From positions 2,294,001 through 2,358,000 of the forward strand of contig NZ_CP139873.1 of assembly GCF_034422975.1 (NCBI RefSeq): DNA of 64,000 bases, written 5' to 3'. The translations under genes were made by a program, and so were the position numbers. The first letter of the stretch is position 1. The number at the start of each line of letters is the position of its first letter. Of this stretch, positions 50,475-58,780 are shown in pieces. Under the pieces are notes generated by a model. It saw nothing but the letters and a program-made list of their open reading frames with translations. It did not search any database and was not told the DNA's origin. The DNA comes from Idiomarina sp. PL1-037 (lineage in GTDB: Bacteria; Pseudomonadota; Gammaproteobacteria; Enterobacterales; Alteromonadaceae).

Positions 50475-50963
50475 ATGAAAACCATCGTTGATCACCTGGC
50501 ACAGTATGCGGCTTATCATCGGAACCGTAAGAATGTCATGACTCATCTTGTCGGTATTCCGCTGATTGTTGTCGGCATCATTAGTTTATTATCGCGGCCT
50601 GCGCTACCCTTGGACTACTTTTTGATTGCCCCTGCCAACTTAGTTGTTCTGGCAGCGGTTATTTTTTATATACGTCTGGATATCACATTAGGTTTGCTCA
50701 TGACCATTTTGCTATGGCTGTCGCTGTCGATAGGCCGCGACATAGCCGCATTACCAACCAGCTTGTGGCTGAGCTGGAGCATTGGTCTATTTGTTATTGG
50801 CTGGGTGTTTCAATTTATCGGTCATTATTTTGAAGGACGCAAACCAGCTTTTGTTGATGATATTATAGGGTTAGCCATTGGCCCCTTATTCGTCGTAGCA
50901 GAGGTCGTATTTATGTTGGGCTTTAGAAAGGACTTAAAAGCAGCGGTGGAACAAAAATTATGA
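50475..50963 (+). CDS. Mpo1-like (DUF962/YGL010w) membrane protein
   Basis: 162-residue membrane protein with about five hydrophobic segments. The conserved histidines of the family are visible: YAAYHRNRKNVMTHLVGIPLIVVG near residue 12 and FQFIGHYFEGRKPAFVDD near residue 115. Yeast Mpo1 is an iron-dependent dioxygenase that shortens 2-hydroxy fatty acids by one carbon; the bacterial members are presumed to act on lipids similarly. It overlaps the MscS-like gene by 4 bp (ATGA). Reaction assignment is by family only. Confidence 0.87.
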   Translation: MKTIVDHLAQYAAYHRNRKNVMTHLVGIPLIVVGIISLLSRPALPLDYFLIAPANLVVLAAVIFYIRLDITLGLLMTILLWLSLSIGRDIAALPTSLWLSWSIGLFVIGWVFQFIGHYFEGRKPAFVDDIIGLAIGPLFVVAEVVFMLGFRKDLKAAVEQKL

Positions 50964-52231
50964 TGGAACTGGATTACCCGCAGTGGTTTCATGATTGGGC
51001 GAGCTCACAACCCTGGGCTTATACCATTAGTGCGTGTGTTATCCTGGCAATTGCCGTTTGGGTATCCCAGCTCATAACTCAGCAAATTTTGCTGCGGGGT
51101 GTTTCCCGGCTTCTGTCACAGACAAAGCTAGGCAGTGACCCCGGAATTGGCATACGGACTATTGTTCACCGTTTAGCTCAGGTTGTTCCCGCTTTAGTGC
51201 TATCCGCCGGTATCTATCTGGTACCCGACCTGCCCGACAACGTTACTACCGTCATACGAAATGTCAGTATTGCTTACTTAATACTCACTCTGGCTCGTTC
51301 GTTTAGCGCAGCCATGACCAGCGTTAACGAAATATACAGCCGGCAGCCCGACGCGCATACAAAACCAATAAAGGGTTATCTGCAAATAGCGAAAATAGTA
51401 GTCTATGTGGTGGCGACCATTCTCATTATTGCCTCACTGCTGGACCGCTCTCCGGTTATTCTGCTGTCGGGAATTGGCGCCATGGGTGCAGTGGCTATGC
51501 TGGTATTTCAGGACACCATTTTATCATTAGTTGCCAGTATCCAGCTCTCATCTAATGACATGCTTCGTGTAGGTGATTGGATTGAGATGCCCCAGTTAAA
51601 CGCTGACGGCGATGTCATTGATGTCGCACTGCATACGGTTCGGGTACAAAACTGGGATAAAACTATCACCAGCATCCCGACCAAACGCCTGATTTCCGAG
51701 TCGTTTAAAAACTGGCGGGGCATGCAGGAAAGCGGCGGTCGCCGCATAAAGCGAGCCTTGTATATTGACCAGAACAGCATTCATTTTTTGTCCGAGGAAC
51801 AGAAGAAAAAGCTCAAACGCTTCTCGTTGCTAAATGAATACCTAGCGCAAAAAGAAAAAGATATTTCAGAGTGGAATTCAAACCTTGAGCAAACCGGAGC
51901 TGACCCGATTAATGGTCGTCAGGTCACTAATATTGGTACCTTTCGCGCCTACGTAAAGCAGTACCTCATTAGCAGACCAGACGTTCATAAAGGACTGACA
52001 TTAATGGTGAGACAGTTGAATCCAGGCCCACAAGGCTTACCTATTGAAATCTACTGCTTTAGCAATGACACAGCATGGGAAATTTACGAAGGTATTCAGT
52101 CGGACATTTTTGATCACTTGTTTGCCATACTGCCACAGTTTGATTTACAGGTTTTTCAGGAAACCTCAGGGCAAGACGTGCGCTCAGCTGTACAAACACT
52201 AGAGCTTAAACCCAAAAGTGGTGATGAATAA
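50960..52231 (+). CDS. MscS-family mechanosensitive channel (YbdG type)
   Basis: 423-residue inner-membrane channel: five N-terminal TM stretches, the pore-lining helix region with LLSGIGAMGAVAMLVFQDTILSLVASIQLSSNDMLRVGDWIEMPQLNADGDV near residue 173, then a cytosolic beta domain (VRVQNWDKTITSIPTKRLISESFKNWRGMQESGGRRIKR) that matches YbdG/MscM-type proteins. E. coli YbdG has 415 residues. The role is release of small solutes on membrane tension; YbdG adds only a small conductance. It is coupled to the Mpo1-like gene, so lipid composition and membrane tension may be linked. Confidence 0.92.
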   Translation: MMELDYPQWFHDWASSQPWAYTISACVILAIAVWVSQLITQQILLRGVSRLLSQTKLGSDPGIGIRTIVHRLAQVVPALVLSAGIYLVPDLPDNVTTVIRNVSIAYLILTLARSFSAAMTSVNEIYSRQPDAHTKPIKGYLQIAKIVVYVVATILIIASLLDRSPVILLSGIGAMGAVAMLVFQDTILSLVASIQLSSNDMLRVGDWIEMPQLNADGDVIDVALHTVRVQNWDKTITSIPTKRLISESFKNWRGMQESGGRRIKRALYIDQNSIHFLSEEQKKKLKRFSLLNEYLAQKEKDISEWNSNLEQTGADPINGRQVTNIGTFRAYVKQYLISRPDVHKGLTLMVRQLNPGPQGLPIEIYCFSNDTAWEIYEGIQSDIFDHLFAILPQFDLQVFQETSGQDVRSAVQTLELKPKSGDE

Positions 52232-52254
52232 TTTAACACTAAACTAAAACGTTA

Positions 52255-52288
52255 TTGTCATTAAGTTTTCATGTTTGCGGAGTAGTTT
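52255..52288 (+). promoter_or_regulatory. PhoB-box-like repeat and -10 of phoD
   Basis: TGTCAT at 52256-52261 and TTTCAT at 52267-52272, spaced exactly 11 bp as in the Pho box CTGTCAT-AAAA-CTGTCAT. Thirteen of 18 consensus positions match. Ten bases further is TAGTTT (52283-52288), a weak -10 at the spacing of PhoB-activated promoters. It lies 50 bp before the phoD start. Confidence 0.5.
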
Positions 52289-52321
52289 CTTTTACTCTGG
52301 GAAAATGCATGGAGTAAAACA

Positions 52322-54016
52322 GTGAAGCAATTTAATCGACGTGACTTTTTAAAGCTATTTGCAGCAACGGGCGCAGCAGTCACCGTATCAACAGCATTAC
52401 AGGGCTGTGCAAGTATTGGCAAAGCCAGTGAGCGCAGCTCCGTCAGGTTTGACCACGGCGTAGCCAGTGGCAACCCGACTTCTAACGCTATTTTGTTGTG
52501 GACTCGCGCCGTGCCGGAAAATAGCGCAGAACAACAAGTAACGCTGGGCTGGGAGCTGGCCTCAGATGAAAACTTTTCAAATATCATTCGCTCTGGAACG
52601 GCCACAACAAGCGCCAGTCGCGACTACACAGTCAAGGTCGACGTTACTCAATTATCGCCAAACCAACGCTACTACTACCGTTTTTTAGGTAAGAGCAACC
52701 ACAGCCTTACCGGTAAGACACAAACGCTTCCTGAATCTGGCTTAAGACCAGTAAAGTTTGCGGTTTTTTCCTGCTCTAATTACCCAGCCGGTTACTTTAA
52801 CCCATACTCCGAAGCGGCAAAGGACGACTCAATTGATGCAGTCATTCATTTAGGTGACTACATTTACGAGTATGGCGCAGACGGCTACGCCACCGAAGGT
52901 TCAAAAGAAATCGGCAGAGGTTTACCCGACAACAACAATACCGAACTCTTTACCCTGACTGACTACCGCCGCCGCTACGCGCTTTACCGCACCGACGAAG
53001 GGTTACAGGCACTGCACGCACACGCCCCTTTCATTGCCGTTTGGGATGACCATGAAATTAGCAATGACACCTGGAAAAACGGCGCAGAAAACCATCAGGA
53101 AGATGAAGGCAGCTTTATTGAAAGACGCGCAGCCGCGGTTCAGGCGTACTATGAATGGCTGCCTATTCGTCCGCCGCGGGGCGAAGCCAACCTCACTATT
53201 TATCGTGATTTCAAATTCGGTGACTTAGTTGATTTGATCATGCTGGATACCCGCATTATTGGACGTGACAAGCAACTGAATTACGATGATTACCGCGACG
53301 CAGAAAGCGGCCAGTTCAACACTAAAAAATTCCAGCAGGACATGTCTTCCGACCGCAGTATCATGGGCAAGAAGCAGTTACAGTGGCTAGTTGATAAACT
53401 GAATAACAGCTCAGCGCGCTGGCAAGTTTTGGGTCAACAACTGCTAATGGGGAAAATGAACTTTCCTGCAGCTGCGTTTGAAGCCGGTGACCGCAGTAAA
53501 GTCGCACCACTGTTGTTGCAAATAGCAGAGCTTAAGAAGCGCCTGCAGAAAGGCGAGGAGTTAACACCGCAGCAACAAGCGATGGTCACTCAGGTTACCC
53601 CTTATAATCTCGATGCATGGGACGGCTACCCTATTGAACGTGAAATGCTGTACCGGGCAGCGCAAAAAGCCAACAAACAACTGGTGGTTATTGCCGGTGA
53701 CACTCACAACGCCTGGCACAGCGAACTGCGCAGTTCAGATGGTGCCCACATTGGCGTGGAATTTGCGACGTCTTCGGTCTCGTCTCCGGGAATGGAAGCT
53801 TATTTAAGCCTTGATGCAAAAACCGCAGGCCAGCTGGCCAAAGCACTGCCTACCCTTATTGACGATCTAAAATATACGAACCTGCATCAGCGCGGTTATA
53901 TGAATCTGTTTGCATCCGAGGACGCGGTAGAAGCAGAGTGGGTGTTCGTGGACACGATTCGTAGCAAAGACTATCGGGTAGTGAATACACACAAAGCGCG
54001 TTATACGGGAAGCTAA
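52322..54016 (+). CDS. phoD: Alkaline phosphatase/phosphodiesterase PhoD
   Basis: Exported metallo-phosphoesterase that frees phosphate from phosphodiesters and monoesters. The 564 residues start with a twin-arginine signal (NRRDFLKLFAATGAAV) ending in LQGC, so it may be a Tat-exported lipoprotein. An N-terminal beta domain (FDHGVASGNPTSNAILLWTR) is followed by the catalytic region: HLGDYIYEYG near residue 178, VWDDHEISND near residue 240, and VIAGDTHNAWHSEL near residue 457. The GTG start at 52322 has GGAG seven bases upstream. A Pho-box-like repeat precedes it and a bidirectional terminator follows, shared with the TonB receptor gene. Confidence 0.94.
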   Translation: MKQFNRRDFLKLFAATGAAVTVSTALQGCASIGKASERSSVRFDHGVASGNPTSNAILLWTRAVPENSAEQQVTLGWELASDENFSNIIRSGTATTSASRDYTVKVDVTQLSPNQRYYYRFLGKSNHSLTGKTQTLPESGLRPVKFAVFSCSNYPAGYFNPYSEAAKDDSIDAVIHLGDYIYEYGADGYATEGSKEIGRGLPDNNNTELFTLTDYRRRYALYRTDEGLQALHAHAPFIAVWDDHEISNDTWKNGAENHQEDEGSFIERRAAAVQAYYEWLPIRPPRGEANLTIYRDFKFGDLVDLIMLDTRIIGRDKQLNYDDYRDAESGQFNTKKFQQDMSSDRSIMGKKQLQWLVDKLNNSSARWQVLGQQLLMGKMNFPAAAFEAGDRSKVAPLLLQIAELKKRLQKGEELTPQQQAMVTQVTPYNLDAWDGYPIEREMLYRAAQKANKQLVVIAGDTHNAWHSELRSSDGAHIGVEFATSSVSSPGMEAYLSLDAKTAGQLAKALPTLIDDLKYTNLHQRGYMNLFASEDAVEAEWVFVDTIRSKDYRVVNTHKARYTGS

Positions 54017-54035
54017 TCTCTATTTCGTAAAATAA

Positions 54036-54065
54036 AAAAGGGAACCGTGACACAGGTTCCCTTTT
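54036..54065. terminator. Bidirectional intrinsic terminator, phoD / TonB receptor
   Basis: Perfect 11-bp stem AAAAGGGAACC / GGTTCCCTTTT with an 8-base loop. The A-run on one side and T-run on the other make it a terminator in both directions for the convergent genes. Confidence 0.92.
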
Positions 54066-54081
54066 CTCGTTTAGCGTAAAT

Positions 54082-56439
54082 TTACATGCCAAACTTCTTA
54101 GTAAACTCTAAATAGAATAAACGCGGTGGACCAGAAATAAAGGTTGGGTTACCAAAGCTTCCGCCCGTATTCCCAGCATCAACCAGGTATTCTTTATCGA
54201 ATAAGTTGGTTGCTTTCAACGCCAGACTCCAGTCGGCTGAATCATTATAAAGACCTAGCGACGCATTCACTAAAGTGACAGAGTCCTGGCTAATATCCAG
54301 ACCAGCTACTGGCGCATTTTCCGGTTCAAAGAACACTTCAGACCGGTAGGTTCCGACCACAGAGCCGCGCAAGGCGTATTGACTGGAAAGCGCCGCTTCG
54401 TATATTACCCCAAGGCTTGAAGTCCACTCAGGCTGAAGGCGGAAACGGTTTCCGGCTAAACTGCCGTTGGTGCTGTCGTCATCAATTTTTGCATCCAAAT
54501 AAGCCAAATGACCAAACAGCTCAATGCCTGCGCCTAAATTCGCATTAATTTCAGTTTCGACACCAAAATTGGTCGCAGAGCCTGCATTTGCGGTGTAAAA
54601 GTTACCCGACTCGTCCTGCAAAGAAACCTGAAAGTCCGAATAGTCCTGATAAAACACTGACGCAGAATAACGCACACGGTTTTCCGTTAAGTTTCCTTTA
54701 AGGCCGGTTTCGTAGTTCCAGATGATTTCAGCCGGAATCAAACCAAAATCACCTGCTGCTTCACCGTCGGCATCAAGCGTCGAGCTCACATCAACTACTT
54801 CTGAGCAACGCCCCTTTGAAACCGTCGCAAACCAGTTGTTGTCGTCATTCAGCTTGTAAATAATATTGAAGCGAGGCAACCAGGCGTCTGAACTGTTGCT
54901 CGCAGTGAAAACCTGTCCGTCCGTTGAAACGGTCGGCAGCAGCGTTTGGGTTGGCTCTCCAAGTAGAGGCAACAACTGACTGTCAGGCATGGTCGCAGCA
55001 AAACCACTTTCACGATCTTCTGAAACATAACGCAAGCCCGCCGCTACTTCGGTCTTATCGTTTATTTGGTAAGTTAAGTCGACAAAAGCAGACCAGGATT
55101 CGTTGTCGCCAAAGTTTGCAAACTCGGCTGCGTATGGAATTTCCTGCAAAGCGCCACTTGTTAATACCGGCGTTAACTGATTAACCGAACCATCAGCATT
55201 AATACAAGGTAAGCCACTTGGCAAAGCACCGACGCAGTTCAGGAAAATAGATTCTTCTGTGCTAAAGGGTACACGCTGGCTGCCGTCTTCTGTGAAGTAA
55301 TTGATGCCCCACAGCGTTAAGAGATCATCGCCAGCATAGTTAAAGCGAAATTCCTGACTGAACTGGTCACCTTCGGCATCTTCACCAAACTCCAGGAACC
55401 AGGCCTGGGTGCCGTCTGCGTCAAACACTTCCAGTGAATCGAAGCTGCGGTAACCAGTCACCGAGGTAAAGCTCAGACGCGGACTCATAGTCCAGTCTAC
55501 GGTTAAGTTAATGTCATCGACGGTTCTGTCCAGACCCAGCTTTTCACGGCCTAATACCGAAGCCGAGTAAGGACTACCGGTCATTTCAACAAAACTGTAC
55601 GGGCTGGTGTCGCCGCCGGTTGGTGCGAAAATACCGTTCTTAAATGAGGTTCCGGTATCTTCGTTTTTCTCGTAACTGTAAATTAAGTCAGCGGTCACCG
55701 CATCGCTGGGCTGAAAACGAAGTGAGCCACGCAAGGCTTGTCTGTCAACGCCATTCATGTCGTCCTGGCCCGGCGCAATGTTCTCAATGAACCCGTCACG
55801 TTCACGGTAACTGAACGCCAGGCGTCCGCTAACTAAGTCGCTGCCGCCGTTAATAAAACCACCCAGCCGTTGCTGAGATTCGTTTCCTGCACCAGCGCTT
55901 AGCTCGGCAGAGAAAACAGGCTCTGGCTTACGGGTTATAACACTGATAGCACCAACCGATGCAGCCGTACCAAATAAAGTCGCTTGAGGGCCTTTAACTA
56001 CCTCTACACGTTCTATATCGAACAATTCAAAGTAGGAGCCACGTGAGCGTGAGACATCCACTCCGTTGTAATAAACTGACACCCGCGGAGATGCCTGAGC
56101 AGAGCCGCTGTCTGAGGTAATGCCGCGAATAACAAAACCAGGGTTGTTGGGGCTTTGTTCCTGAATAACCAAACCCGGCGTCAGGTCTGAAACCATATCC
56201 AGTTCGTTTAAGCCCAGTTCGTCCAGACGACTTCCTTCAAACGCACTGATACTGGCAGGCACATCGTTAATAGACTGCACACGTTTTTGTGCAGTAACTT
56301 CAATTCGCTCAAGTTCACCTGATGTGTCCTGTTGCGCAAAAGCAACGGGCACACTTAACGCACAAAGCGCTGCAACAACAGAGTTTAATACTTTATTTGT
56401 TGGGAACGGTAATACCGGTGTTTTCTTATGAGTAGTCAT
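54082..56439 (-). CDS. TonB-dependent receptor, possibly phosphate-regulated
   Basis: 785-residue outer-membrane receptor. Signal peptide up to about residue 36 (ALCALSVPVAFAQQ), TonB-box-like IEVTAQKR near residue 46, plug with VPASISAFEGSRLDELGLNELD, GFVIRGITSD, VSVYYNGVDVSRSRG and VEVVKGPQATLFGTAASVGAISV (up to about residue 170), then the barrel. The C-terminus is FTKKFGM rather than ending on the usual aromatic residue, a small oddity. Three 11-bp repeats like a Pho box precede it, and phoD converges on it. Uptake of a phosphorus-containing compound is therefore plausible, but the sequence does not show the ligand. Confidence 0.93.
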   Translation of the reverse strand: MTTHKKTPVLPFPTNKVLNSVVAALCALSVPVAFAQQDTSGELERIEVTAQKRVQSINDVPASISAFEGSRLDELGLNELDMVSDLTPGLVIQEQSPNNPGFVIRGITSDSGSAQASPRVSVYYNGVDVSRSRGSYFELFDIERVEVVKGPQATLFGTAASVGAISVITRKPEPVFSAELSAGAGNESQQRLGGFINGGSDLVSGRLAFSYRERDGFIENIAPGQDDMNGVDRQALRGSLRFQPSDAVTADLIYSYEKNEDTGTSFKNGIFAPTGGDTSPYSFVEMTGSPYSASVLGREKLGLDRTVDDINLTVDWTMSPRLSFTSVTGYRSFDSLEVFDADGTQAWFLEFGEDAEGDQFSQEFRFNYAGDDLLTLWGINYFTEDGSQRVPFSTEESIFLNCVGALPSGLPCINADGSVNQLTPVLTSGALQEIPYAAEFANFGDNESWSAFVDLTYQINDKTEVAAGLRYVSEDRESGFAATMPDSQLLPLLGEPTQTLLPTVSTDGQVFTASNSSDAWLPRFNIIYKLNDDNNWFATVSKGRCSEVVDVSSTLDADGEAAGDFGLIPAEIIWNYETGLKGNLTENRVRYSASVFYQDYSDFQVSLQDESGNFYTANAGSATNFGVETEINANLGAGIELFGHLAYLDAKIDDDSTNGSLAGNRFRLQPEWTSSLGVIYEAALSSQYALRGSVVGTYRSEVFFEPENAPVAGLDISQDSVTLVNASLGLYNDSADWSLALKATNLFDKEYLVDAGNTGGSFGNPTFISGPPRLFYLEFTKKFGM

Positions 56440-56486
56440 AACCCTTAAAACCTTAATTTGAGTGATTAACGCGTTAACGCCGGGCT

Positions 56487-56530
56487 AATGTACTTAGGTC
56501 AGTTGACGATACGATGACGAATAGATGACG
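56487..56530 (-). promoter_or_regulatory. Triple PhoB-box-like repeat upstream of the TonB receptor
   Basis: On the minus strand CGTCAT (56530-56525), CGTCAT (56519-56514), CGTCAA (56508-56503), each 11 bp apart. The Pho box has TGTCA hexamers at 11 bp; here the first base is C in all three. A TACATT (56492-56487) lies 10 bases downstream, the place of a PhoB-dependent -10. A separate 12-bp palindrome TTAACGCGTTAA lies at 56466-56477. Confidence 0.5.
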
Positions 56531-56629
56531 CATTTGTTGCTAATCCGTCAATTTTGTTGAGCCGCCCTTTAAATGCTTGTATGGTCTCCAACACTTTATA
56601 TTTTAAAACATTAAGACAGGTGGTATTAC

Positions 56630-57469
56630 TTGATAAAGCTTTCTCCAAAACTGGCAGCCTACGGGCTTGTTATTTTCAGTCTGGCTTTTTCCCATGCCTC
56701 TGCCGATGACAATTCGTTGCAACAAGTGTCTTTCCAGTCAGTGCTCGAGCTGCCTTCTGGCAGCCCCGATAACAGCTACAATTACGGCTCTCACTCCTCT
56801 CAGTTTATTCAATACTGGAATGCGTCAAAAAAGTCCGACTCGGCTGCTAATGTCATTTTTATTCACGGTGGCTGCTGGCTAAAAGAATACGACATGACTC
56901 ACACCAACCCCGCAAGCAGCGCATTGAGAAAGGCGGGCTTTAATGTCTGGTCTATTGAATACCGGCGTCTGGGCGAGCCAGGCGGAGAATGGCCAGCGAG
57001 TCTGAATGACGTAAAAACCGCTATTCACTCTATACAGCAAAAGCTCAATAACCAGCCGGTGGCAGTTATGGGGCACTCTGCCGGTGGTCATCTCGCACTT
57101 CTGGCAACGACTCAAGAAACGCCTTCGGCTAAAAATATAAACACGGTAATTGGCCTGGCGGCCATTACTGATATGGTCAGCTACACTGAGGAACAAGGCA
57201 GTTGTAACCAGGCTGCCAGCAACTTAATGAGAACAGCTTACACCAGCGAAGCTGACTACCAGATTGCCAGCCCCAAAGCACAGAAGTTACACGTTAATAC
57301 CTGGCTAATACAAGGCACCGAAGACAAGATTGTGCCTATGAGCCAAACCGCGGATCTCGACGTAAAACTAGAACAACTTGAAGGCGCAGGTCATTTTGAC
57401 TTGATACACCCGAACTCAACTGCGTGGGAAGCCATTATTCAGCGACTGAACAAAGAGTTAAAACCATGA
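56630..57469 (+). CDS. Exported arylformamidase-like alpha/beta hydrolase
   Basis: 279 residues with an N-terminal signal peptide (LAAYGLVIFSLAFSHASA). The esterase/formamidase core has the oxyanion motif FIHGGCWL near residue 77, nucleophile elbow GHSAGGHLALL near residue 148, acid in GTEDKIVP near residue 230 and base in GAGHFDLIHP near residue 250. The HGG class includes kynurenine formamidase (KynB-like), and the next gene is kynureninase, so hydrolysis of N-formylkynurenine is likely. The exported location is unusual for that step. The start is a TTG at 56630 with AGGTGG upstream. It overlaps kynU by 4 bp. Confidence 0.8.
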   Translation: MIKLSPKLAAYGLVIFSLAFSHASADDNSLQQVSFQSVLELPSGSPDNSYNYGSHSSQFIQYWNASKKSDSAANVIFIHGGCWLKEYDMTHTNPASSALRKAGFNVWSIEYRRLGEPGGEWPASLNDVKTAIHSIQQKLNNQPVAVMGHSAGGHLALLATTQETPSAKNINTVIGLAAITDMVSYTEEQGSCNQAASNLMRTAYTSEADYQIASPKAQKLHVNTWLIQGTEDKIVPMSQTADLDVKLEQLEGAGHFDLIHPNSTAWEAIIQRLNKELKP

Positions 57470-58713
57470 ACTTCACTGACATAAAAGAACTCGACAGCAT
57501 TGACCCATTTGTCGGGCATCGCGAACAATTTCAGTTGCCGGTTAATAAAATCTATCTGGATGGTAACTCGCTGGGGGCAATGACCAAAGCAACAGCAACC
57601 CGTTTGCAGCAAGTTATTCAGCAGCAGTGGTCGCAAGATCTTATCAGTAGTTGGAACGAGCATAACTGGATTAACCTACCGCAACGTGTCGGCGAAAAAA
57701 TTGCACGCCTTATTGGAGCACAGCCGGAGCAGACCATTTGCTGTGACTCAATTTCGGTGAATTTATTTAAGGCGCTGGCAGCAGCGCTTTCCATTTCACA
57801 GAGACAGGACTCAGGGCGTAATATTGTGTTATCCACAAAAGACAACTTTCCGACTGACTTATATATGGTACAGGGAATTTCGCAGTTTGTGGGTGAGCAC
57901 CGTTGCCAGCTAAAACTGGTTGAAGAGAGTGAGCTGGAGCAACAGGTTGACGATAAAACCGCGGTAGTTTTAGCTACCGAAGTTAACTTCAGAACCGGAA
58001 AGCGACTTAACGCTAAACAACTTATTACCAGCGCGCACAAGCAGGGTGCGCTGGTAATTCTGGATTTAGCCCACAGCGCCGGGGCAATGCCCGTGCACCT
58101 GGACGACTGGGAAGCGGACTTTGCGGTTGGCTGTACCTATAAATACTTAAATGGCGGCCCCGGGGCGCCAGCATTTATTTATGCCGCAACACGCCATCAC
58201 CAGAATATGAGCCAGCCTTTAAGTGGCTGGTTCGGACATGCCCGTCCGTTTGACTTCACTCCAGACTACGAACCCGCTGCCGGTATTCAACAGATGCTGA
58301 CCGGCACCCCTTCCATTATCGCTATGGCAGCGGTCGATTCGGCGCTCGAAGCTTTCGAGAATGTCGACCTGGAAAATTTAAGAGAAAAGTCCTTACAACT
58401 GGCCGAGGTTTTTCACCAATTGTTAGAAAGAGCTGCACTAAGTAGCAGCCTACAGCTTATTTCGCCACAGCAACGGGAACAGCGAGGCAGCCAGTTGTCG
58501 TATCGTTATGAGCACGCCTACGGCTTATGTCAGGCGCTTATTCAAAGAGGTGTAATCGCCGACTTTCGTGCCCCAAATTATATCCGCTTTGGGTTTACCC
58601 CTCTTTATAACAGCTTTGAAGATATCTGGAAGGCCATTGAGCAGTTGCGGCAAGTTATTGAAGCCAAAGAACATCTCGATCCACGCTGGCAAAGCCGTAA
58701 TACCGTAACCTGA
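57466..58713 (+). CDS. kynU: Kynureninase
   Basis: Cytosolic PLP enzyme that splits kynurenine to anthranilate and alanine (or 3-hydroxykynurenine to 3-hydroxyanthranilate). The 415-residue length is normal. Visible: IYLDGNSLGAMTKAT near residue 29, a PLP-binding region AVVLATEVNFRTGKRLN and LDLAHSAGAMPVHLDDWEADFAVGCTYKYLNGGPGAPAF with the Schiff-base Lys in CTYKYLNGG near residue 227, and WFGHARPFDF near residue 260. ATG 57466 overlaps the hydrolase stop (ATGA). No tryptophan dioxygenase gene is in the window, so the formylkynurenine source is elsewhere or external. Confidence 0.94.
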   Translation: MNFTDIKELDSIDPFVGHREQFQLPVNKIYLDGNSLGAMTKATATRLQQVIQQQWSQDLISSWNEHNWINLPQRVGEKIARLIGAQPEQTICCDSISVNLFKALAAALSISQRQDSGRNIVLSTKDNFPTDLYMVQGISQFVGEHRCQLKLVEESELEQQVDDKTAVVLATEVNFRTGKRLNAKQLITSAHKQGALVILDLAHSAGAMPVHLDDWEADFAVGCTYKYLNGGPGAPAFIYAATRHHQNMSQPLSGWFGHARPFDFTPDYEPAAGIQQMLTGTPSIIAMAAVDSALEAFENVDLENLREKSLQLAEVFHQLLERAALSSSLQLISPQQREQRGSQLSYRYEHAYGLCQALIQRGVIADFRAPNYIRFGFTPLYNSFEDIWKAIEQLRQVIEAKEHLDPRWQSRNTVT

Positions 58714-58718
58714 AACGA

Positions 58719-58753
58719 AAAAGCCTCAGCCGAGTACATCCGCTGAGGCTTTT
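58719..58753. terminator. Bidirectional intrinsic terminator, kynU / DUF945 gene
   Basis: Perfect 12-bp stem AAAAGCCTCAGC / GCTGAGGCTTTT with an 11-base loop. It serves both convergent genes. Confidence 0.92.
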
Positions 58754-58780
58754 CATTACTATACATTTACCACCAATCAA

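Noticed and set aside
56466..56477. Palindrome TTAACGCGTTAA as a main operator of the TonB receptor
   Set aside because: It is perfect but single and short; the 11-bp repeats beside it are a better explanation of control. Listed only as a possible extra site.
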